64,000 bases of DNA, taken from the NCBI GenBank assembly GCA_905221605.1, contig CAJNDS010000497.1, positions 35,001 to 99,000 of the forward strand, read 5' to 3'. Below the pieces are notes generated by a model. It made no database searches. It saw nothing but the letters and a program-made list of their open reading frames with translations, and had not been told where the DNA came from. The position numbers and the translations under genes were made by a program. The stretch comes from Symbiodinium natans. Lineage: Eukaryota; Sar; Dinophyceae; Suessiales; Symbiodiniaceae. This document shows, one piece after another, positions 41,116 through 49,900 of this stretch. How positions within the stretch are numbered: the stretch's first letter is position 1; each line of letters opens with the position of its first letter.

Positions 41116-41894
41116 TGTGCCGAGTGTCTCTCGCCTCAAGCTTAAAAATAGTGGCAACACTTGCTACATCAACTCCGTCATAACTGCCACCCTGTGGCAA
41201 GCACAGCTCAGGCCGGGGAGCCGCATACCCGATGCTTGGCAGAAGGCACTTGCCAAAACGCACTGGGATGCAGCCATGTTTCTCCGCATGTACATGCTAG
41301 GCTGGGCGCAGCCCAACAGACAGCATGATGTGAGTGAATTCATACAGTTCATCATCCCTAAGCTTGCTTGGACTGATAGCCTCGTTCACTGGGAGGCGAG
41401 AGTTGCGGTTGAGGAGGGATGCACAACTGAAATCAGGGAGCCCGCTGCACCATTGCTACTTCTGGCAGCACCTGGAGGTATCCAAGACGGGGAGCTGGAC
41501 ACCCTCATCCTTAGCTGGCACCTGCAGGCCCAACCGCATGATTTTCCTTGTTCTACCTAGATATACCACGACCAATGGTGTCACGAGGAAGACCCGTGTG
41601 CCTCTTACATTCAACAATCGCTGTGTCCACCTGCCGATCTTCCGAAATGAAAGCAGCATAGCGTGCGATTGGCTTGCCTATGACCTCATTTCCATCATTG
41701 TGCATCTGGGTGAATCAGTTCTCACAGGGCACTACAGAACCGTTGGCTTGATACCGGGCAGGACAGAAGCCTGGTACATGGACGACGGTGTCGCATCGGA
41801 AAGGCTTGAAACCTTAAGTCCCGAAATCCAGTCCAACTGTTATGTGCTTGGCTGCATCCGCAGGCCCCCTGCTGGGGAAGGCGGATCGGCCTGA
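41116..41894 (+). CDS. C19 ubiquitin-specific-protease-like domain at the LINE 3' end (one frame change)
   Basis: The polymerase frame reads LKNSGNTCYINS, the catalytic-Cys box of C19 deubiquitinases (Cys codon 41162-41164), then QHDVSEFIQFI, equivalent to the QQDAxEF block. After about 41540 the match continues one base over: MIFLVLPRY, then ISIIVHLG, the His box GHYRT (His 41730-41732) and AWYMDDG (Asp pair 41781-41786), ending at a stop at 41892-41894. In the original frame the stop is at 41558-41560. So Cys, His and Asp boxes are all present, but in two frames separated by a 1-nt shift. C19 enzymes cleave ubiquitin isopeptide bonds. The target here is unknown. The domain is short (about 260 residues) and lacks the zinc Cys pairs of many USPs. 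Confidence 0.84.
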
Positions 41895-42568
41895 CGATGA
41901 GAGCTTATTTTTCTCACAAAAGTGGGGGTGCACCCCCATCTAGGGTGCATGGGGGGACAGGCTTGCAACCCTGTCTGAATCTTTGTCTCTGTTCCTATGT
42001 ACAGGGAAGGCACATGTGAAGCCGACCTTTCGGCCACAGAGCCATGATACCGGCACTTCATGTCCGGGTCGCCCTGATAAGGAGTCTTGAGTGATGAGAA
42101 AATGAGATAGCTACACTCTCCCTGAGTGTTTTTGTGCTCTTCTTCTTTAGTGTACCGAGTCCTATTCTCAACCATGTCACCATATGCAGTCATGCGTTGC
42201 TCCATCAGCACAGGGGTGCCGCACCCTCATCGGCCCCAGGACATCTGCGGCACAAGTGTGCCCACACTGTTTAGCCCTGTGAGTGAGCGAACTGTGAGAC
42301 CGGCCGTAGAATAGTATCCCTTGTACATACACCGTCCTTTTTGAGTTTGCGAGCACGTGTTTCTTTCCTGTTCACGGTAGGTCCAGGTAGGCTCTGTTGC
42401 GCTTGAGACCGTTTTGCCTGCAGTCTAGTTGAACTCCGGTTCCTGCGGGACGTCTCTTGCTGTCCATACCCGAAGCTGTTAGCCGCCGCCACAGAGCGGC
42501 CGTGACATATGTCATGAACTACAGCTAGCTAGTAGGTCAGACCAGACCGCTGCGGAATCGAGTTCGAG
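41895..42568 (+). other. LINE 3' untranslated region
   Basis: No coding sequence is recognised. It holds a perfect 16-bp palindrome (TGGGGGTGCACCCCCA, 41923-41938), followed by a partially complementary GGGTGCATGGGGGG stretch that could form an alternative pairing, and two copies of the element's hairpin motif (42021-42034, 42213-42237). The end near 42568 has no A-rich tail. Confidence 0.55.
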
Positions 42569-42640
42569 TGAAAACTATCATGCGAGCATTGTGTTTGCAA
42601 ATGGGGGTGGCTGCGCCCCCACTCCTGCTTCTGCTAGGAC
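42569..42640. repeat. Right LINE target duplication and remainder of satellite unit c
   Basis: 42569-42581 is the second copy of the 13-bp duplication. From 42582 the satellite unit resumes with GCGAGCATTGTGTTTGCAA, completing the unit broken at 21261. Confidence 0.85.
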
Positions 42641-42689
42641 TCTCCCCCGCTCCCAACCCCCCACCCTGTGGTGGTGGAGGGTCTTGGGG

Positions 42690-42840
42690 TTGAGGATTTA
42701 GGTCTTTCGGGTCGAATGAGGGTTTTCGGGTTTTGGGTTTAGGGCTTTGGGGGTTTGTTTAGGGTTTCAGGTCTTAGGGTTTTGGTTTTTCGGGCTTTAG
42801 GGTTTCATGGTTTTGGGTTTTGGGGTTTTCAGGTTTGGTT
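42690..42840. repeat. Telomere-like degenerate G-rich tract
   Basis: Repeated GGGTTTAGGG-, GGGTTTTGGG- and GGGTTTCAGG-like steps on the top strand. No facing C-rich partner is seen within about 1 kb downstream, unlike the other two sites. Confidence 0.75.
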
Positions 42841-44071
42841 AAAGGAAGGGAGAGGGTGTCATTCTTTTCCTTTGTACATGCGCCTTTTTTGTGCTCGTTG
42901 GGAAACAAGTCCTACGAAAGCACGAAATTTACAGGAACATAAGGTTTGTGTTTGCAAAAGAAATCTGTTTTGTTTCTTTCCGTGCTTTGGACGGACCGGG
43001 TCAAAGGAAACCTGCGCGCAGCATGCTATAGCATGCTTTTTCCTACCGTCATGAGTATTCCCAGCATCTACAAAATCGAGCACTCTCGATATCTCTCAAT
43101 GGGATGTCTTGACATGAGTATTTTGACATGCAGAAGCACTTGCCTCTTGACGCATTGGTGCACTGTTCTTAAAGAGCCACAAACCCGAAAACACAAGTTT
43201 TTTCAACGCGGGGCCCACAGTTCCACTGCCTTTTGAGTGGCAGTGGTGGACTTTATAACTGCAGACACGACTGCAAGTACTACAGTATGTTTAGGCGGGC
43301 GCGGCATCTCAAGCGGTCATCCAAGCCGTTCCACATGCTACACTCTTAGAAGACGCCTCATTTAACAAGCCGCTCAAGATGACACACTTTTATAGGGTCG
43401 TTCATAGAATTATCAAAAGAGCCACTTTAAATGACACACTTTTAGAGGATGTGTCCACACAGATTAACAAAATGAATGAAAAAATCCTCAACCCACAAGA
43501 CCGGCCTTCCAACGTTCAAAAAACAATTCAAAAACAGTTGAGAACAAAGAGAAACCCACAAGACCGGCCTCTGAGAAAAAAAATCAGTTAAGAAACAAAC
43601 TTGGAATTCGCATGTTCCCTAGACAGCAATTCTTCATTGGAATCAATTTTTTAAACAAAGAAATCTTAGAAATAATTTGATTTTTGAAGAAATTGGACTT
43701 TTGTAATTTGATGTTTAGCTCTGGAAGTTGAGTTGGTAAAAATCTTAAATAAAATTGGAATAATGTTTTTTTTTCAAATTGAAAAATCTGCACTGTCCTT
43801 CACATTGACTGAAGAGAGCGAGGGACGGAGGTCCTAACTGTCGCTCTCTTCAGCCGATGTGAGGGAGGGAGGGAAATGACCCTGCAGAGGAGGGGGGTTG
43901 GGTTTGTGGAAATGCTGCCCATTTTTTTTTCAGGTTTCTACATTCTTCTCACAAGATTAAGCTTGCAAAATTCTGTTTTAGATCTTGTTTAGAAGATCCG
44001 ATTTAGCATTCAGTTGACTTTTCAAGCATTTTTATGCAGATTCTGCAGCATTTTATTGCTCCATTGGAAGC
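42841..44071. other. No gene recognised
   Basis: The part from about 43340 to 43790 is AT-rich and contains a 17-bp direct repeat, ACCCACAAGACCGGCCT, near 43491 and 43555. Nothing else identifiable lies here. The promoter of the downstream transposase gene would fall at its end. Confidence 0.5.
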
Positions 44072-45832
44072 ATGGCAAGAACAGCCGCAATGAGTGCACG
44101 TTGGCAGTCAGGAGGGCAAATCACAATGGGTTCTGCTGGAAGGGACAGACGAGTTCGATCACAGCCCAAGAATCGAGCCAGGAAAAGTCGTCAGCCTGGA
44201 GCTCGAGATGAAGACTCACCTGTCGAAGCTACAGAAGCCAAGACGAAGCCTCAAAAGCGACCAGCAAGTGCCCTTCAGGAACATTTTGAATCTCGCCAAG
44301 TTTCTTCTTCATCATTGCCATCTCGACCCTACACAGATCCGGGACAAGAAAGTCCAGAAAGAAAAAGAGGTCGGCAAGCCAATTTGTCACGTTCATCCTT
44401 GTGGACTCGTTTCTCTTTGGACGGAATCCTTTGTTCAAAGCCAGCAGAACTGCTGGAAATGTGCGTGGACTTGGGTTTGCTGCATGATGGCCGACTTGAT
44501 CCATGTGAGTGGTGCGAAAGCACAAATTGGCGATTTGAAACCAAGGGTGACCATGCTTCTTACAGATGCAAGACAAAAGATTGCAGATGCTCCAAATCTG
44601 CATTGACACATGACCAGGACCTCTTCAATAAGAAGTTAGCCCTGCGGTCGTTAATTGGTGCCCTTTGGCTTTTCTTATCACCGATCAATCTCAGCCCAGA
44701 TCAAGCCGGTGTCATACTTGGTGTGGATCATCGCACTGTTCGGGAGCTGTTTCGCAACTTTCGCAAGTGGCTTTCACCCATCATCGACAGGATGAACGAA
44801 GAGCTCATTCTTGGAGGAGCTGGCATGGACGTCGAGTTGGACGAGATCAGCTTCAGAAGCAAGGCCCTGGATGACAAGGTTTCTTGGCTTTATATTTGTT
44901 TTTGTTTTTGTGAATGACTTGTCGAGTCGAGCCAGTTTCGAGGTTTCATTCATCATCAGATTCGCAGTGAGGTTTTGTGGCTCCGGTACATTGCCATCGT
45001 TCGCAGAGGAAGCGCCAAGGTTTTCATCCACAAGCTTCCAGACAAATTGACTGCGTCCGGACAAGGTGGAGGGGGCCCTTTGACAATCCAGGAGCTGAAG
45101 GAGACGATCGTGAACTCCGCGGGAGCCAGCCGAATTGCCATTGGCAGTGTCTGTCACACTGACAGCGCAAAGGCATACAAGAAGCTGGATTCTGAAGAGC
45201 CGTTGCCTTGCTTGTACAATGGAGCTTTGGGCGGCCCTTCTTTTGCTCACTTGAAGCTGGCGCACAGCAATGTTCGACACAAGCCGCCCCATCCAGAGTT
45301 CACTCGCAGGTTCAAGCTCAAGATCTTTGACGGTCGACAGTGGGTGGAAGAGATCAGGGTTGGAGGCACCCAAAAGTTGGATGGCTTCTTTGCTTCCTTC
45401 CGAAGGGAGGTAGGCAAGCGCCCTGTCAACACCACTGGGCCTACTCCTGAGACGGCTGAGGCCATGGAGACACAGCTTCATGAGCGAGTGCGTGTTTTCC
45501 AGTTTTTGCATTGGTTTTCGTTTACAGATGCTTTTCAAGTCTTTGCGGAAATGCGCAAGCTTGAGCGTGCTTCTGTTGGCTCGGTAACGTGGGCAAGCTT
45601 GGACAGTTTTGGAAAGGGAAAGGCAAAGCCTTCCACTGCTTCTACTAGTGCGCTTGCTGAAGCGAAATCTGTAGAGGAGGTTCCTTCTGTTCTGGTGCCT
45701 TCTGCGTGTGAAGAATCGCCTCAGCCGCTTTTGCCTGTGTTTTCGGAAGGCGAGGATGTTCAGAGTGAGCTCTTCGATCCCGAAGAAGAGGAGCCTATGT
45801 TTGACAGCAAAGGGATCAGAGTGTTGAACTAG
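44072..45832 (+). CDS. IS1595/Merlin-like DDE transposase gene with one intron
   Basis: Exon 1 (44072-44878) starts with a basic disordered region, then a zinc-ribbon (CEWCES … YRCKTKDCRCS, about 44504-44590), a helical region with DHRTVRELFRNFRKW, and the first catalytic Asp in MDVELDEISF (44840-44842). The intron 44879-44971 (GT donor, AG|G acceptor) is removed to give DDKVLWLRYIAIVRRG. Exon 2 holds CHTDSAKAY (Asp 45161-45163), a HSNVRH segment and GGTQKLDGFFASFRREV (third acid Asp 45380-45382), then an acidic low-complexity tail to a stop at 45830-45832. The fold order matches ISXO2/IS1595 and eukaryotic Merlin transposases. The catalytic residues are intact. No convincing terminal inverted repeats were found, so it may be a domesticated or terminus-less copy. 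Confidence 0.8.
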
Positions 45833-46261
45833 CAGAAAGCAGAAGCTGTTCGAAGTTGGCCTGAGTTTTGTGCGTGCAAAAAGAGCCTCGCGTTTTTGGA
45901 GTCGATTCCTGCGACTGGTTGGGCTGTGGGTTGAATCTTTGACCAGTCAGGTAGGTTCAGAGCAAGGCTTCGATTTTGAAGTGGGGCTAGGCCACGGGAC
46001 AGCTTCTTTGAGGATGTAACACATCGAGCGGCGTGGCCTGCAATTGCTGCGAGGCCCTTTTAAAGAAGTCGCGGCGCTTGGAGCGGCGTGTTGGTGGCAG
46101 CATTTCCACGCGGAAGAAACAGGGTTTACCAGGCAGACTGTGGGTCCCGGTTTGCTAGGCTACGTACAGCTCCTTTGAAGACGTGACACCTCGAGCGGCG
46201 GACCGCTAGTTGCTGCGAGGCCCCTTAAAAGAGGTCGCGGCGCCTCGAGCGGCGCGGCTGA

Positions 46262-46290
46262 CGCCGCGCCGCCCTGCGGGCGGCGCGGCG
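46262..46290. other. Perfect 13-bp-stem GC hairpin
   Basis: Arms 46262-46274 and 46278-46290 are exact reverse complements, all G/C, with loop TGC. A second stem-loop (GCGGTTAA arms) begins seven bases later at 46297-46314. Confidence 0.9.
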
Positions 46291-46873
46291 TTTTGAGCGG
46301 TTAAAGTTAACCGCGCGCGACGCCGCGCCCGGCGTTGTTTACTATCCGTCCGTGATCCCGGCTTCGACATGCGAGAACGTGGTAAGGTTCGCGCTCAATC
46401 ATACGATGTGTGTTCCAAGATGTTCCAAGCAACAACGTGTCAGACCCGTAGGCGCTCAATTTCACATCGTCGAAGGTTGATTGCGAAGCGAATCTTTTCC
46501 CCGTGGTTTGCTGTGTTGTAACTAAGTTGCATCGCCAATTTGGATTTTTTTGTCGTGGCTTTGCAAACGGAAGAACAAACCGGTCGTTGTAGCAGTTGGA
46601 TTGGCACCTGGATATCAAGCACGGCAGTTTTTCTTGCGTGTTAGTTGCACTTTTCATTGCTCTCCGACAAGGGCGTGTTGCTCGGGGCGGGCAAGGGGGG
46701 GGCGATCGACGTGCCGGCGAGGTGTACCTGTTCCAGGCCACTGTGGCATTTTGCGAACACAGGTTCCAAGTTTTCTGGCAAAGGCTTGCCATGCTTTCGC
46801 CGACCTGGAGGTGGCTGATGAAAGCACTACATTCTCCAGACCGCCCAGAGAAGGACTTGCACATGTTTAGCAT

Positions 46874-46884
46874 ATTTATTATTA

Positions 46885-46918
<34 letters not shown>

Positions 46919-46949
46919 GATTATTATGATTATGATTATTATTATTAAT
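46874..46949. repeat. (ATT)n microsatellite with GATT interruptions
   Basis: About 75 bp of ATT steps with occasional ATC, GATT and TGATT variants. Confidence 0.95.
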
Positions 46950-46967
46950 GAGCTGCGAGACGTGCAT

Positions 46968-49900
46968 CTTCAGCTCAAGCGGACGATGATGTTGGCTTCT
47001 TGGCAGTGGCAGGTCGACATGTCCGGAGCCATGGGGATGATGCTGACCGGAAACAATGGGACAGATCTACACAAAGGCTGCTTGTACAGTGCGAGAACGC
47101 AATGCAGCAGGCTGATGTTTGTTTTTTTTTGATCTTTCCCGTTCGTTTTGGCTTCAGGAAATGGGCGGCAGCAGGAGGACTGGATTTTGGGGCCTGTGTC
47201 GTGTTGGGCCATTCATTCCGCATCTTTGCGTGCAGGTTGTGGATGGTATGGATGAGGACACATTGGGCAAGGTGGGCTTGGAAGATTCAGCGGGCTTGGC
47301 GAACTTGGCTTAGCCGCTTAGCCAGGCCAGAAAAGCTGCGAAAGCACACTTGTATGCACTGAGAGATCACGTGGAACAAGCGATGGAGGCTGGGGCCCTC
47401 TGATGTTAAAGTTGCTACAAAGTTTCCTCTTTACAGTTTTGCTTGATGTGATAAGTCTTAGGACACCCTTGAAGGCTTTTCAGAGGCTTGAGAGCGTCGT
47501 CTTCATGGCGGCTGAGACAGTGAAGGACAGCAAGTGAAGGATCATCCAGTGATTGCAGCGCATCAAGGTGGTAGCTGTTTGCTGGAAGTCTCTCAGGCAA
47601 GTGTTTTGAGGCAGGGGGCATGGTGTGCACTACTGCAGGCAGATCGCCGTGCCCTGATGGAAGACAGAATAGCGACTTAACGAAAATGGGTATTACATTC
47701 TTGTGCTGTGTTCACAGGACCTGAATCCTGCTTCTGGTATCGGAAGAGATGCACTGAGGCAGCTGCCAGTGAGCGACACAAGGCGGAGGCCTGTTTGGTC
47801 AATCGGGTTGTTGACCTGGTGTTCGTTTGGTACTGCACAAATTCCGGGCTGCAGGCCGAGCTCGTTACGAAGCAGGATCAGATTCGACGGGAGCAAGAGG
47901 TGAGCTTTCAAATGAACGTTCACATGCGCGTCCGCATTTTGCATGAGCTGTCGCTTGGGCTTTACCAAGAAGCTTGCGCTTGCAGTTTGCATGCTGTGTC
48001 TGGAGTACGGTTCGTTGCAAGCCATGAGTTTGTTCGAGACTGTGGCACGTTGCCCATGGTTGCCTTTCTTGATGACCTGCTGGCTCAAAGAGCTTGATTA
48101 GGTCTTCGGCTCATGACGCATCAGAGACATTTGCCATATTGCAAACATGCGGAGGAGTTGCGGCAGGCTCGAGAGCAGCTGGAGCAAGAGCCGCCTCCTC
48201 AGAGATGTGGCAAAAGGAGAGAGGCCGCACTCCAGCTTGTGCTGCTTGGGTCATAGGCGCTGGCAGCTCAAACAGCAGCTGCCACCTCAATAGAGATGTA
48301 CTGTATGTGTGTGTTACAAGTTGAAACGCGCCTATCATGGGCTTGTGCTCAGGCTTCGACAGACGCAGGCCACATGTGCAGAGGCATTCATAGTGCTTAC
48401 TAGGATGATCTTGTATGAGCTTTTCGGCTGAAAGTCTCAGTAGAAGCCTTCAAGCAAGCAGCAAAACAAGAAGCGAGGAGGCCCTATATATACACATACA
48501 GATCATGCGTATGAGCATGCATGCAGGCAAGCATGTATGTATGTATGCATGTATGCATGCAGTTATGTGTGTATGTCTGTATGTCTGTATTGTCTGTATG
48601 TCTGCATGTCTGTGTGTCTGTATGTCTGTATGTCTGCATGTCTGTATGTCTAGATTATGTTTGTCGAACTGCATATGCGCGTAGATATGTATATATGACA
48701 AATGTTGTATACGTCATTTCGGCATTTGTCTGTACGTCAAGTCAGAGGTCCCTCCGTGATACACGGAAGCATTATGCATGTAAATGTCGATATGGGCGAG
48801 AAACTGTAGATATGGAGAATTTTATGCAGATATATCTACACCTGCCCTCTTTCCAGAACTGTGGCGGAAAAAACATGTTTCACATCTGAAGCCAACCTTA
48901 TCGCACAAGCATAGCCAACGGTCCATTCTCTGCCCTGCTGGCAATGGCCTTTTTCAACAAGTTCCTGCCAGGCAAGCGCATTGTGGAGATAATGGTGAAG
49001 AGTTCTGAGTGTCGAAGCACTGCAGGTGCATCAAAAAAGCGAGATGGACCACCTTCAAATTGCCAAGGTGCACCGCAGGCCTGCACCACCCCACATGTCG
49101 AGCGCAAGGCTAAGCATCTGCTGCGCGAAAACTGGGCCCTGCAGGCTGGGCCAAATATGCCAAACGGTTATGGCCAGTACCCAGGCCCCTTCCCAAGTGC
49201 AGGCGGGAGAGTAGGAGAAAACTTGGAGAGAGAAGCTGCTGCTGAGTCTTGCAGCTCAGGCAAAGGGTTTCCTGGGGCCCTGCCTGGCAAGGGCTTCCAA
49301 AAAGGACCTGGTGGATTTGCTCATGGCATGCCCCCGGGTCCTTCTCCCAACAACGCTGGGATGGGCTACGAGATGGGCTACCAGACATACCAGGTTGCGG
49401 TGCACACCAGTGTAGGTCCTGGAGCGAGGCCGGCTGAGTGACGACAGGGTCCCCACGAGAAGTGTGGGTGCAAGATGGTGCGAGGCCACCAGGTGTTGGA
49501 GGTCCCGGTCCAGCTGCCACGCCTCAGGCCAGAAGTGCAACGGTGTTTCACCAGACCTCACCATGATTCAGAGACCATCCCTCCTCTCCATCTGAGGTGC
49601 TGCCCGCTGCGGCACGCACCAGGAAGTCCATGGGACCACTGATGCCGCCACTTCCGCCATCTGCGCTGAGACCGGACTCCCCGGTTTTGCCAGAGGTGCG
49701 CCGCATGGCAGTGCAAAGAAGTGGAGAGTCACTCCAAGCGTACGCCATGCCCTGTTCCAGTCCTGCCGTTTGTTTTGCCACCAGTCAAATACTGCCCGAC
49801 CTGTTGTATATGCGCCGCACAAAGTATTATGAAAGAGTTTCTGTACATGAAAGGAAGAGCACGGATATGCACATTTTAAAGGAAGAGGAGAGGGAAATGT

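Larger units (their letters stand above)
21748..42237 (+). repeat. Dispersed palindromic hairpin family inside the LINE
   Basis: About 16 copies of a short palindrome combine GGGG[A/T]GCCGA with TCGGCCCC, in either order, separated by 2-12 bases. Copies are at 21748-21764, 22012-22036, 22599-22616, 22892-22910, 22991-23011, 23244-23264, 24094-24115, 24406-24425, 24656-24680, 24803-24824, 25371-25393, 25773-25800, 38069-38091, 39817-39835, 42021-42034 and 42213-42237. Several are imperfect in one arm. The arms pair over about 8 bp with a 1-2 nt bulge. Codon phase differs between copies (for example 22991, 25773 and 38069 are in three different phases). The two last copies are in the 3' untranslated part. 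I did not see the motif in the nested copia or the rest of the window. Confidence 0.75.
21262..42568 (+). mobile_element. Non-LTR retrotransposon (LINE) carrying Tpt1-, endonuclease-, reverse-transcriptase- and USP-type domains, split by a nested copia element
   Basis: The element is bounded by a 13-bp perfect direct repeat, TGAAAACTATCAT, at 21249-21261 and 42569-42581, read as the target-site duplication. The flanking DNA is a satellite unit that becomes continuous if one copy is kept. Without the nested copia (26123-37065) and its 5-bp duplication the element is about 10.36 kb. Domain order: variable open frames, acidic gag-like region, Tpt1/KptA-like domain, EEP endonuclease, reverse transcriptase, C2H2 fingers, an overlapping 286-codon frame, and a C19 USP-like domain. 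The copia insertion lies inside the endonuclease codons and leaves both halves in the same frame. I see no poly(A) tail at the 3' end, and no RNase H domain. A 1-nt frame change near 41540 suggests this copy is inactive even without the nested insertion. Confidence 0.88.
45833..46967. other. GC-rich repeats and hairpins downstream of the transposase gene; no gene recognised
   Basis: Two imperfect copies of about 110 bp lie at about 45980-46098 and 46148-46258, both with a CGAGCGGCG step and an AGCT[T/C]CTTTGA start. They lead into a perfect hairpin at 46262-46290 (13-bp arms CGCCGCGCCGCCC, 3-nt loop) and a second hairpin at 46297-46314 (8-bp arms GCGGTTAA, 2-nt loop). An (ATT)n run at 46874-46949 follows. 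These could be remains of the transposon terminus or unrelated satellite DNA. Confidence 0.55.
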
